Shown in pieces: positions 46,122 through 57,515 of a stretch of 64,000 bases of DNA; positions within the stretch are counted from its first letter, which is position 1; every line of letters begins with the position of its first letter. Under the pieces are notes generated by a model, which saw nothing but the letters and a program-made list of their open reading frames with translations, did no database searches and was not told the DNA's origin. The position numbers and the translations under genes were made by a program. Where the stretch lies: assembly GCF_038066595.1 (NCBI RefSeq), contig NZ_JBBUTH010000004.1, positions 372,001-436,000 of the forward strand. The letters are read 5' to 3'. Origin of the DNA: Pseudaquabacterium inlustre. Lineage in GTDB: Bacteria; Pseudomonadota; Gammaproteobacteria; Burkholderiales; Burkholderiaceae_C.

Positions 46122-47456
46122 ATGAAACCCGTCATCGCGCTCGTGGGCCGCCCCAATGTGGGCAAGTCCACGCTGTTCAACCGCATGACCAAGAGCCGCG
46201 ATGCGATCGTGGCCGACTTCGCGGGTCTCACGCGCGACCGCCACTATGGCGACGGCAAGCACGCCGGCCGCAGCTTCATCGTCATCGACACCGGCGGCTT
46301 CGAGCCTGAGAAGCCCACCGGCATCGTGGCCAAGATGGCCGAGCAGACCCAGGCGGCGGTGGCCGAGGCCGACGTGGTGATCTTCGTCGTCGATGCCCGC
46401 GCCGGCCTGTCGGCGCAGGACCATGACATCGCCCGCTACCTGCGCACCGCCAACAAGCGTGCGCTGCTGGCCGTCAACAAGGCCGAGGGCATGGTCGAGT
46501 CGCCTGCGCTGGCCGAGTTCTTCGAGCTCGGCATGGGCGAGGCGCATCCGGTGTCGGCCGCGCACGGCCAGGGCATCCGCAGCCTGCTCGATGCCGCGCT
46601 GGACGACTTCCCCGAGGATGAGGAAGACGCGGAGGAGGGCGCCGACGCGCCGATCCGCCTGGCCGTGGCCGGCCGCCCCAACGTGGGCAAGAGCACGCTG
46701 ATCAACACCTGGCTGGGCGAGGAGCGCCTGGTCGCGTTCGACATGCCGGGCACCACGCGCGACGCGATCAGCGTGCCCTTCGAGCGCAACGGCCGCCGCT
46801 TCGAGCTGATCGACACCGCCGGCCTGCGCCGCAAGGGCAAGGTGTTCGAGGCCATCGAGAAGTTCTCGGTGGTCAAGACGCTGCAGGCCATTGCCGACGC
46901 GCATGTGGTGGTGCTGCTGCTCGACGCCACGCAGGGCGTCAGCGACCAGGACGCCCACATCGCGGGCTACATCCTCGAGTCGGGCCGCGCCGTGGTGGTG
47001 GCGGTGAACAAGTGGGATGCGGTCGACAGCTACCAGCGCCAGATGTTCGAGCGATCGCTCGAGCAGCGCCTGGCCTTCCTGCGCTTTGCCGAGGTGCTGC
47101 AGATCTCGGCGCTCAAGCGCCAGGGCCTGACGCCGCTGTGGCGCGCCATCGGCGACGCGCACCGCTCGGCCACCACCAAGATGCCCACGCCGCAGCTCAC
47201 CCGGCTGCTGCACGAGGCGGTGGAGCACCAGCAGCCCAAGCGTTCCGGCATGTTCCGGCCCAAGCTGCGCTACGCCCACCAGGGCGGCATGAACCCGCCC
47301 ATCGTCGTGATTCACGGCAATGCGCTGGAGCATGTCACCGAGGCCTACAAGCGCTACCTCGAAGCGCGCTTTCGCGCCCACTTCAAGCTGGTGGGCACGC
47401 CGATGCGCATCGAGATGCGCTCGTCGAAGAACCCCTTCGACGCCGACAAGGACTGA
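46122..47456 (+). CDS. der: Ribosome-associated GTPase Der (EngA)
   Basis: The 444-residue protein has two tandem GTPase domains. The first P-loop is GRPNVGKST at residues 9-17, with G3 DTGGF and G4 NKAEG. The second is at 184-192 with DTAGLRRKGKV and NKWD. The C-terminal KH-like domain contains NPPIVVIHGN. Der is needed for 50S maturation. AAGGT lies upstream of the ATG. It precedes hfq, as in related genomes. Confidence 0.98.
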   Translation: MKPVIALVGRPNVGKSTLFNRMTKSRDAIVADFAGLTRDRHYGDGKHAGRSFIVIDTGGFEPEKPTGIVAKMAEQTQAAVAEADVVIFVVDARAGLSAQDHDIARYLRTANKRALLAVNKAEGMVESPALAEFFELGMGEAHPVSAAHGQGIRSLLDAALDDFPEDEEDAEEGADAPIRLAVAGRPNVGKSTLINTWLGEERLVAFDMPGTTRDAISVPFERNGRRFELIDTAGLRRKGKVFEAIEKFSVVKTLQAIADAHVVVLLLDATQGVSDQDAHIAGYILESGRAVVVAVNKWDAVDSYQRQMFERSLEQRLAFLRFAEVLQISALKRQGLTPLWRAIGDAHRSATTKMPTPQLTRLLHEAVEHQQPKRSGMFRPKLRYAHQGGMNPPIVVIHGNALEHVTEAYKRYLEARFRAHFKLVGTPMRIEMRSSKNPFDADKD

Positions 47457-47554
47457 GCTGTCGGTCATGGGGGCGGTGGCGGCAGGCCCCTCAGGGCTTT
47501 CCCCGATGTGTTAATGTGCCCCTTCCAGAACCCTCTCCAACACGGAGTCATATC

Positions 47555-47797
47555 GTGAGCAACAAAGGGCAACTCCTACAAGACCCGTTCCTGAACCTGC
47601 TGCGCAAGGAGCATGTGCCGGTCTCGATCTACCTCGTCAACGGCATCAAGCTGCAGGGGCACATCGAGTCTTTTGACCAGTACGTCGTCCTCCTGCGCAA
47701 CACCGTCACGCAGATGGTCTACAAGCACGCCATCTCCACCGTGGTGCCGGGCCGTCCGGTGAACTTCCACGCGGGCGAGCCGGCCAATCCGGCCTGA
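47555..47797 (+). CDS. hfq: RNA chaperone Hfq
   Basis: The 80-residue Sm-like protein starts at GTG (SNKGQLLQDPFLNLLRKEHVPVSIYLVNGIKLQGHIESFDQYVVLLRN), with GGAG seven bases upstream. The Sm2 motif MVYKHAISTVVPGRPV is intact, including the YKHAI residues of the uridine pocket. The C-terminal tail is short (about ten residues), as in many betaproteobacteria. It pairs sRNAs with mRNAs. An open frame continues upstream into der but has no Hfq character. Confidence 0.97.
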   Translation: MSNKGQLLQDPFLNLLRKEHVPVSIYLVNGIKLQGHIESFDQYVVLLRNTVTQMVYKHAISTVVPGRPVNFHAGEPANPA

Positions 47798-47838
47798 GTG
47801 ATCCCTCCCAGCCGCGGCCCAGCGCCCCGCCACACCCA

Positions 47839-49100
<1,262 letters not shown>

Positions 49101-49104
<4 letters not shown>

Positions 49105-50465
49105 GCATGCATGCACAAACTTCCGCCTCGCCGCGCGCGGCTGGCGCCCCCGGTGTCCGTGGTCGTCTGAATGCGCTGGCCGGGGCGGCGCGGGCCCTGG
49201 CGCGCGGGCTGGCCCGGCGCCGGTCCGCAGCCACCGATCCGCTGCAGATGTCCAACGGCCGCAACGACGGTCCGCCGGACCTCGATGAACTGTGGCGCGA
49301 CTTCAACCGCAAGCTGTCCGGCCTGTTCAACGGCAAGGGCGGCGGCGATGGCCAGCCGCCGCGGCGTGATCCGCAGGAGCCCGAGGGCGGCCCCTCGTTC
49401 CAGCCCGACATGAAGAGCGCCGGCATCGGCGTGGGCCTGATCGCCGCCGTGGTGGCCGTGGTGTGGGCCGGCAGCGGCTTTTTCATTGTGCAGGAAGGCC
49501 AGCAGGCCATCATCACCACCTTCGGGCGCTACGCGCAGACGGTGGATGCCGGCTTCCACTGGCGCTTCCCGTTCCCGTTCCAGGCGCATGAGACCGTGGG
49601 CGTGACGCAGCTGCGCTCGGTGGAGGTGGGACGCAACAGCGTGGCCCAGACCACCGGCCTGCGCGATTCGTCGATGTTGACGATGGACGAGAACATCGTC
49701 GACATCCGCTTCACCGTGCAATACCGGCTGAAGGACGCCAAGGGCTACCTGTTCAACAACCGCGATCCCGACCTGGCGGTCGAGCAGGCCAGCGAATCGG
49801 CCGTGCGCGAGATCGTCGGCAAGAGCAAGGTCGACTCGGTGCTGTACGAGCAGCGTGACGCCATCGCCACCGACCTGGCCAAGTCGATCCAGAGCCAGGT
49901 CGACCGCCTGGGCGCCGGCATCCTGATCGTCGCCGTCAACGTGCAGAACGTGCAGGTGCCCGAGCAGGTGCAGGCGGCGTTCAACGACGCGGTGAAGGCC
50001 GGCGCCGACCGCGACCGCTTCAAGAACGAAGGCCAGGCCTATGCCAGCGACGTGGTGCCCAAGGCCCGCGGCACGGCGGCGCGCCTGAAGGAAGAATCCG
50101 AAGGTTATGCCCAGCGCGTGGTGGCCCAGGCCGAGGGCGATGCGCAACGCTTCCGCTCGGTGCTGACCGAGTACCAGAAGGCGCCCGCCGTCACCCGCGA
50201 CCGCCTCTACATCGACACCATGCAGCAGGTCTACAGCAACGTCACCAAGGTGATGGTGGACAGCCGCAGCGGCTCGAACCTGCTGTACCTGCCGCTGGAC
50301 AAGCTGTTGCAGCAGCAGGGCACGGCGCCGACCGGCACGGTGCAGGTGGTGCCGCAGCCCGCACCCTCGGCCGCGCAGAACAACGAAACCAGTTCCAGCT
50401 CCGGTGCCGCCGCCGATCCGCGTTCGCGCGATGGCAGCCGCAGCCGCGACCGTGATGGCCGCTGA
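49101..50465 (+). CDS. hflK: FtsH modulator HflK
   Basis: The 454-residue SPFH/prohibitin protein has the conserved start segment PPDLDELWRDFNRKLSGLF at about residues 58-76. A membrane helix covers about 107-128, followed by the SPFH domain (VQEGQQAIITTFGRYAQTVDAGFHWRFPFPFQ). A Ser/Asp/Arg-rich tail ends the protein. With HflC it forms the periplasmic cage around FtsH. The first ~50 residues (Arg/Ala-rich) are unlike other HflK proteins. An internal ATG at 49248 would remove them, but the ATGA overlap with hflX favours 49101. Confidence 0.95.
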
Positions 50466-50489
50466 ACCGGACCGAGGACGACACTCACC

Positions 50490-51404
50490 ATGAACCGTAT
50501 CGGACTCTACGTGGCCTCGGCCCTGCTGGTGGTCATGCTGCTGGCCTCCACGCTCTTCGTCGTCGACCAGCGCCAGCTGGCGGTGGTGTATGCGCTGGGC
50601 GAGATCAAGGAAGTCATCACCGAGCCGGGCCTGAAGGTCAAGCTGCCGCCACCGTTCCAGAACGTCGTGTTTCTGGACAAGCGCATCCAGACGCTCGACA
50701 GCCCCGAGACCCGCCCGATCTTCACCGCCGAGAAGAAGAGCCTGGTGATCGACTGGCTGGTGAAGTGGCGCATCGCCGAGCCGCGCCAGTTCATCCGCAA
50801 CAACGGCACCGACATCCGCAACCTCGAAGGGCGCCTGAGCCCGGTGGTGCAGGCCTCGTTCAACGAGGAGATCACCCGCCGCACCGTGCGTGGCGTGCTG
50901 GCCGCCGAGCGCGACAAGGTGATGCAGGACGTTCGCAAGCGCCTGGAAGACGAGGCCAAGGCCTTCGGCATCGAGATCGTCGACGTGCGCATCAAGCGTG
51001 TGGACTTCGTCGCCGACATCACCGACGCCGTCTACAAGCGCATGGAGTCCGAGCGCAAGCAGGTGGCCAATGAGCTGCGCTCGCAAGGCGCCGCCGAGGC
51101 CGAGAAGATCCGCGCCGATGCCGACAAGCAGCGCGAGGTGATCATCGCCGAGGCCTACCGCGATGCGCAGAAGATCAAGGGCGATGGCGACGCCAAGGCC
51201 AGCGCGCTGTACGCCGACGCGTTCGGCCGCGACCCGTCGTTCGCCAAGTTCTACCGCAGCCTCGAGGCCTACCGCGCCAGCTTCCGCGCCAAGTCGGATG
51301 TGATGGTGGTCGATCCGTCGACCGACTTCTTCAAGGCCATGCAGGGCGGTGGCGGCGGCGCTGCGGCGGCGCCGGCACCGGCCCCCGCGCGCGGCAAGCA
51401 CTGA
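50490..51404 (+). CDS. hflC: FtsH modulator HflC
   Basis: The 304-residue protein has an N-terminal membrane helix (LYVASALLVVMLLASTLFVV), then the SPFH domain (DQRQLAVVYALGEIKEVITEPGLKVKLPPPFQNVVFLDKRIQTLD) and the coiled helical region (RMESERKQVANELRSQGAAEAEKIRADADKQREVIIAEAYRDAQ). The tail is Gly/Ala/Pro-rich. It partners HflK, 24 bp upstream. GAGGA precedes the ATG. Confidence 0.97.
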   Translation: MNRIGLYVASALLVVMLLASTLFVVDQRQLAVVYALGEIKEVITEPGLKVKLPPPFQNVVFLDKRIQTLDSPETRPIFTAEKKSLVIDWLVKWRIAEPRQFIRNNGTDIRNLEGRLSPVVQASFNEEITRRTVRGVLAAERDKVMQDVRKRLEDEAKAFGIEIVDVRIKRVDFVADITDAVYKRMESERKQVANELRSQGAAEAEKIRADADKQREVIIAEAYRDAQKIKGDGDAKASALYADAFGRDPSFAKFYRSLEAYRASFRAKSDVMVVDPSTDFFKAMQGGGGGAAAAPAPAPARGKH

Positions 51405-51432
51405 GCCCCAGGGCCGGTCCGCCACCGTCGCC

Positions 51433-51618
51433 ATGGGCGATCTGCTGCTGGGCGCGCTGGCGCTGATGCTGGTGTTCGAGGGGCTGCTGCCCTTTCTCAG
51501 CCCCAACACCTGGCGCGAGGTGTTCGCGCGGGCGCTGTCGCTCAGCGACGGGCAGCTGCGTTTCATGGGGCTGCTCAGCATGCTGGGCGGCCTGCTGTTG
51601 CTGAGCTTCTGGCACTGA
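51433..51618 (+). CDS. YjeT-like DUF2065 small membrane protein
   Basis: The 61-residue protein has two hydrophobic helices: GDLLLGALALMLVFEGLLPFLSP, and LRFMGLLSMLGGLLLLSFWH with NTWREVFARALSLSD between them. This is the DUF2065 pattern, found directly after hflC in many proteobacteria (yjeT in E. coli). The function is unknown, and location suggests a link to the HflKC-FtsH complex. The ATG at 51433 excludes 28 unrelated upstream codons. Confidence 0.88.
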   Translation: MGDLLLGALALMLVFEGLLPFLSPNTWREVFARALSLSDGQLRFMGLLSMLGGLLLLSFWH

Positions 51619-51677
51619 CGCAGCGCTGACGCCACGGCCGGGTGGGCACAAGCTGCCCGACCGGCATGTGCCGCCGG

Positions 51678-51683
51678 TACAAT
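51678..51683 (+). promoter_or_regulatory. Candidate -10 element of hisZ
   Basis: TACAAT lies 36 bases before the hisZ start codon. CTGCCC at 51653-51658 is a poor -35 at 19 bases. A C-run then T-run follows (51696-51710) in the leader. Confidence 0.4.
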
Positions 51684-51713
51684 GCCGTTTTCAACCCCCC
51701 CGGGTTTTTTCAC

Positions 51714-52889
51714 ATGTCTTCTGCTTGGCTGCTGCCCGAGCACATTGCCGACGTGCTGCCTGCGCAGGCGCGGCGCCTCGAAGAACTGCGTCGCGGCCTG
51801 CTGGACATGGCGCGCGGCTACGGTTTCGAACTGGTGATGCCCCCGCTGCTCGAGCACCTCGATTCGCTGCTCAGCGGTACCGGCCACGAGCTCGATCTGC
51901 GCACCTTCAAGCTGGTCGACCAGCTCAGCGGCCGCACGCTGGGCGTGCGCGCCGACAGCACGCCCCAGGTGGCCCGCATCGACGCGCACCTGCTCAACCG
52001 CGCCGGCGTCACGCGCCTGGCCTATTGCGGCCCGGTGCTGCACACGCGGCCGCAAGGCCCGCTGGCCACGCGTGAGCCACTGCAGTTCGGCGCCGAGATC
52101 TACGGCCATGCCGGCCTGGAGGCAGATCTCGAGGTGATGGACTTGGCGCTGGACGGCCTGCGTGCCGCCGGCCTGGGCGATCTGGTCATCGACCTGGCCG
52201 ACGCGCGCATCGTGCGTGGCGTGCTGGCCGGAGTGGCGCTGGACGCCGCGGTGCTGGGCGAGGTGATCGCCGCGCTGGCGGCCAAGAACAGTGCGGCGCT
52301 GCAGGCGCTGGCGGCGCGCTTCCCGGCCGACAGCCGCGCCGGCCTGCTGGCGCTGCCGTCGCTGTACGGTGATGCCGCCACGCTGGCCCGGGCGCGTGAA
52401 TGCCTGCCGCCGCGGCCCGAGATCCACGCCGCGCTGGATGACCTGGCCTGGCTGGCCAGCCACCTGGCGCGCGTGCACCCCGATGTGCGCGTGGGCTTCG
52501 ACCTGTCGGACATGGGTGGCTACGGCTACTACTCCGGCGCGCGCTTCGCGGTCTATGCGCCGGGCGTGCCCGACGCCTTGCTGCGCGGTGGCCGCTACGA
52601 CGAGGTGGGCGCGGTGTTCGGCCGCAACCGCCCGGCGGTGGGGTTTTCCACCGACCTGAAGGTGCTGGTGGCCTGCGCCCCCACGCCGCCGCAGCGCCGC
52701 GCCATTCGTGCGCCGTGGAGCGAAGACGCCGGCCTGCGCCAGGCCGTGCGCGAACTGCGCGCCGCCGGCGAAACCGTGGTCTGCATCCTGCCCGGCCATG
52801 AGCACGAGGGCCAGGAATTCGACTGCGACCGTGAACTCGTGGCCGAGCGCGGCAGCGCCGGCTCCACCTGGGTGCTGCGCACGCTGTGA
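51714..52889 (+). CDS. hisZ: ATP phosphoribosyltransferase regulatory subunit HisZ
   Basis: The 391-residue protein is a HisS catalytic-core paralogue lacking the anticodon domain and the aminoacylation motifs in full. Landmarks are WLLPEHIADVLPAQARRLEELRRGLLDMARGYGFELVMPPLLEHLDSLL, RTFKLVDQLSGRTLGVRADSTPQVARIDAHLLNR, and GGYGYYSGARFAVYAPG. HisZ forms an octamer with short HisG and allows histidine feedback. hisG is not in the window. The position between hflC and purA is usual for Burkholderiales. Confidence 0.95.
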   Translation: MSSAWLLPEHIADVLPAQARRLEELRRGLLDMARGYGFELVMPPLLEHLDSLLSGTGHELDLRTFKLVDQLSGRTLGVRADSTPQVARIDAHLLNRAGVTRLAYCGPVLHTRPQGPLATREPLQFGAEIYGHAGLEADLEVMDLALDGLRAAGLGDLVIDLADARIVRGVLAGVALDAAVLGEVIAALAAKNSAALQALAARFPADSRAGLLALPSLYGDAATLARARECLPPRPEIHAALDDLAWLASHLARVHPDVRVGFDLSDMGGYGYYSGARFAVYAPGVPDALLRGGRYDEVGAVFGRNRPAVGFSTDLKVLVACAPTPPQRRAIRAPWSEDAGLRQAVRELRAAGETVVCILPGHEHEGQEFDCDRELVAERGSAGSTWVLRTL

Positions 52890-52936
52890 GCGTGCGGGGC
52901 CGCCCCGAAGATCCAACCTTGATTTCCGAGACAGCA

Positions 52937-54277
<1,341 letters not shown>

Positions 54278-54330
54278 GCCGCCCGACCGCACGACGCCAA
54301 GCCACACCGCAAGCAACACGAGGAGACCGC

Positions 54331-54852
54331 ATGCTCACCGATGACGGCAAGCACCTGTATGTCAGCTGGGACGAGTACCACCTGCTGATCGAGCGCCTGG
54401 CGCTGAAGGTGGCGCACTCGGGCTGGGAGTTCGACCAGATCCTGTGCCTGGCCCGTGGCGGCATGCGCCCGGGCGACGTGCTGTCGCGCGTGTTCGACAA
54501 GCCGCTGGCCATCATGAGCACCAGCAGCTACCGCGCCGAGGCCGGCACCATCCAGGGCCGGCTGGACATGGCCAAGTACATCACCATGCCCAAGGGCGAG
54601 CTGGCCGGCCGCGTGCTGCTGGTCGACGACCTGTCGGACTCGGGCGTGACGCTGAAGGCCGTGGTCGAGCGCCTGCGCGGCGTGCCGGCGATCAGCGAGC
54701 TGCGCAGCGCGGTGATCTGGGTGAAGGGCGTCTCGAGCTACATGCCCGATTACCATGTCGAGATGCTGCCCACCAGCCCCTGGATCCACCAGCCGTTCGA
54801 AGAGTACGACGACCTGCGTCCCGACGGCCTGGCCAAGAAGCTGGCCATTTGA
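54331..54852 (+). CDS. Purine-type phosphoribosyltransferase
   Basis: The 173-residue type I phosphoribosyltransferase has the PRPP loop RVLLVDDLSDSGVTLKAV (residues 94-111), a PPi loop near CLARGGMRPGD, and the flexible segment STSSYRAEAGTIQG. The family includes hypoxanthine, guanine and xanthine enzymes. The position after purA suggests purine salvage. GAGGAG precedes the ATG. The specific base is not determined. Confidence 0.9.
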   Translation: MLTDDGKHLYVSWDEYHLLIERLALKVAHSGWEFDQILCLARGGMRPGDVLSRVFDKPLAIMSTSSYRAEAGTIQGRLDMAKYITMPKGELAGRVLLVDDLSDSGVTLKAVVERLRGVPAISELRSAVIWVKGVSSYMPDYHVEMLPTSPWIHQPFEEYDDLRPDGLAKKLAI

Positions 54853-54990
54853 ACGCCCGCGCACCACACCTGCCCAGTACCGATGCCGCCCGCGGCATCG
54901 CGGGGCCGGTGTCGGGTGCGGGCGCTGATCGTTCGACGAATCCGAAGCCGCCTTGCGCGGCCACTTTTTTGACGTTTCGAAAGCCCAAAG

Positions 54991-55020
54991 CAAAACAGCC
55001 AGCACTTGCGTGCTGGCTGT
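54991..55020 (-). terminator. Rho-independent terminator of tRNA-Leu(CAG)
   Basis: On the minus strand an 11-bp perfect stem (ACAGCCAGCAC/GTGCTGGCTGT, 54995-55020, four-base loop) is followed by TTTTG. It lies 10 bases beyond the tRNA 3' end. Confidence 0.88.
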
Positions 55021-55030
55021 CTGCTGGTGT

Positions 55031-55115
<85 letters not shown>

Positions 55116-55160
55116 TTTCAGGTCATCAACTACTGAAGCTAGCAGTATAGCCACCAAAGA

Positions 55161-57476
55161 ATGCAGAACGCAAATAACCATAATTTAAGTACGGCTTTGA
55201 TGAGTGAAGTGGAGGGCACGGTGCTCGGTCACCGTGATGGCCATGGCTTCCTGCGCCGCGATGACGGCGCACCCGACATCTACCTGGCGCCGCAGGAAAT
55301 GCGCGCGGTGCTGCACCGCGACCGCATCCGCGTGCGCGTGGTGCGCTACGACCGCAAGGGCCGGCCCGAGGGCCGCATCCTCGAGATCGTCGAGCGGCGC
55401 AAGACGCCGATCATCGGCCGCCTGCTGCACGAGAGCGGCGCCTGGCTGGTGGCGCCCGAAGACCGCCGCTACGGCCAGGACATCCTGATCCCCAAGAACG
55501 CCACGGCCAATGCCACGGTGGGCCAGGTGGTGGCGGTGGAGTTGACCGAGCCGCCGTCGATGTACTCGCAGCCGGTGGGCCGCGTCACCGAGGTGCTGGG
55601 CGAGATCGACGACCCGGGCATGGAGATCGAGATCGCCGTGCGCAAGTACGAGGTGCCGCACCGCTTCGCCGCCGAGACGCTGGCGCAGGCGGCGCAGCTG
55701 CCCGACCGCATCCGCCCGGCCGACCGCAAGCAGCGCATCGACCTGAGCGACGTGCCGCTGGTCACCATCGACGGCGAGGACGCCCGCGACTTCGACGACG
55801 CCGTGTATTGCGAGCCGCTCAAGCGCGGCCGCGGCAAGACGGCCTTCAACGGCTGGCGCCTGATCGTGGCCATCGCCGACGTCAGCCACTACGTCAAGCC
55901 CGGCGAGCCGCTGGACGACGACGCCTACGAGCGCGCCACCTCGGTGTACTTCCCGCGGCGCGTGATCCCGATGCTGCCGGAGAAGCTGTCCAACGGTCTG
56001 TGCTCGCTGAACCCCGAGGTCGAGCGCCTGTCGATGGTGTGCGACATGCTGGTCAGCGAGACCGGCGAGATCGAGGCCTACCAGTTCTTCCCGGCGGTGA
56101 TCTGCTCGCATGCGCGGCTCACCTACACCGAGGTGGCCGCGGTGCTGGCCAACACCAAGGGCGTGGAGGCGCAGCGCCGCAAGGACCTGGTGCCGCACCT
56201 GCTGCACCTGCACGAGGTGTACCGCGCGCTGCTGAAGCAGCGCGGCACGCGCGGCGCCATCGACTTCGAGACCACCGAGACGCAGATCGTCTGTGACGAC
56301 AACGGCCGCATCGAGAAGATCGTGCCGCGCACCCGCAACGATGCGCACCGCCTGATCGAGGAGGCCATGCTGGCCGCCAACGTCTGCGCGGCCGACTTCA
56401 TCGAACGCCATGCGCACCCGGCGCTGTACCGCGTGCACGAAGGCCCCACACCCGAGAAGCGCGTGTCGCTGCAGGCCTACCTGCGCGGCCTGGGCATCGG
56501 CGTGGCGCTGAGCGACGAACCCACGCCGGCCGAGCTGCAAGGCATCGCCCAGGCCACCAAGGACCGGGTGGATGCGGCGCAGATCCACGCCATGCTGCTG
56601 CGCGCCATGCAGCAGGCCATCTACACGGCCAGCAATTCGGGCCACTTCGGCCTGGCCTACGAGGCCTACACCCACTTCACCAGCCCGATCCGCCGCTACC
56701 CCGACCTGCTGGTGCACCGCGTGATCAAGGCCCTGCTGCTGGGCAAGAAGTACCACCTGGTGACCGGCGAGGTGAAGAACCCGGCGCAGCAGCGCCGCGC
56801 ACCGCCCAAGGCGGCGGCCAAGCCCCTGGCCAAGACGTCGACCAAGGCCAAGACCCAGGCCAGCGCGCAGGAGATGGAGGTGTGGGAGGCCGCCGGTGCG
56901 CATTGCAGCGCCAACGAGCGCCGCGCCGACGAAGCCTCGCGCGATGTGGAAGCCTGGCTCAAGTGCCGCTTCATGCGCGAGCACCTGGGCGAGGAGTACA
57001 GCGGCACGGTCAGCGCCGCCACCACCTTCGGCCTGTTCGTCACGCTCGACGAACTGTATGTCGAGGGCCTGGTGCACATCACCGAACTGGGCGGCGAGTA
57101 CTACCGCTTCGACGAGGTGCGGCAAGAGCTGCGTGGCGAGCGCACCGGCGTGCGCTATGCCGTGGGCACGCGCGTGCGGGTGCAGGTGATCCGCGTGGAC
57201 CTGGATGCACGCAAGATCGACTTCCGCCTGGTGCGTGAGGGCGAGGAGGGCGGCGAACGCCTGCTGGCCCGCGGCCGCAAGTCCGCACCGGGCAGCGCGG
57301 TGGACGAGCTGGAATCGGTGCGCAGCCGCGACCGCGAGGCCAAGGCGGCGCGCGGCAAGGCCGTGAGCGCGCGTCAGGGTGCTGGTGCCAAGGGCACGCC
57401 GGGCAAGAAGACCCGCACGGCCAGCGCCAAGACCGCCAAGGCGCCCAAGGCAGCGAAGGGCCGCGCGCGGCGCTGA
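55161..57476 (+). CDS. rnr: Ribonuclease R
   Basis: The 771-residue (or 758, if starting at the ATG at 55200) 3'-5' exoribonuclease has a cold-shock OB region starting GTVLGHRDGHGFLRR. The RNB catalytic domain has DGEDARDFDDAV (D204, D210, D212, D213 counted from 55161). The C-terminal S1 domain (EEYSGTVSAATTFGLFVTLDELYVEGLVHITEL) is followed by a Lys/Ala-rich basic tail. A ~40-residue Lys/Ala/Thr insertion (about 538-575) lies between RNB and S1 text. The N-terminal helix-turn-helix domain of E. coli RNase R is missing. Neither start has a ribosome-binding site; the first 13 codons are AT-rich and may be untranslated. Confidence 0.93.
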   Translation: MQNANNHNLSTALMSEVEGTVLGHRDGHGFLRRDDGAPDIYLAPQEMRAVLHRDRIRVRVVRYDRKGRPEGRILEIVERRKTPIIGRLLHESGAWLVAPEDRRYGQDILIPKNATANATVGQVVAVELTEPPSMYSQPVGRVTEVLGEIDDPGMEIEIAVRKYEVPHRFAAETLAQAAQLPDRIRPADRKQRIDLSDVPLVTIDGEDARDFDDAVYCEPLKRGRGKTAFNGWRLIVAIADVSHYVKPGEPLDDDAYERATSVYFPRRVIPMLPEKLSNGLCSLNPEVERLSMVCDMLVSETGEIEAYQFFPAVICSHARLTYTEVAAVLANTKGVEAQRRKDLVPHLLHLHEVYRALLKQRGTRGAIDFETTETQIVCDDNGRIEKIVPRTRNDAHRLIEEAMLAANVCAADFIERHAHPALYRVHEGPTPEKRVSLQAYLRGLGIGVALSDEPTPAELQGIAQATKDRVDAAQIHAMLLRAMQQAIYTASNSGHFGLAYEAYTHFTSPIRRYPDLLVHRVIKALLLGKKYHLVTGEVKNPAQQRRAPPKAAAKPLAKTSTKAKTQASAQEMEVWEAAGAHCSANERRADEASRDVEAWLKCRFMREHLGEEYSGTVSAATTFGLFVTLDELYVEGLVHITELGGEYYRFDEVRQELRGERTGVRYAVGTRVRVQVIRVDLDARKIDFRLVREGEEGGERLLARGRKSAPGSAVDELESVRSRDREAKAARGKAVSARQGAGAKGTPGKKTRTASAKTAKAPKAAKGRARR

Positions 57477-57515
57477 GGCCGCGCGGGTCGCTCGGCCGCT
57501 CGGTCGTCTCGCCGC

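Noticed and set aside
54947..54970. Short hairpin GCCGC/GCGGC with six T residues after the phosphoribosyltransferase gene
   Set aside because: The stem is only five base pairs and separated from the T run by three bases. It may be a weak terminator but was not strong enough to list as one.
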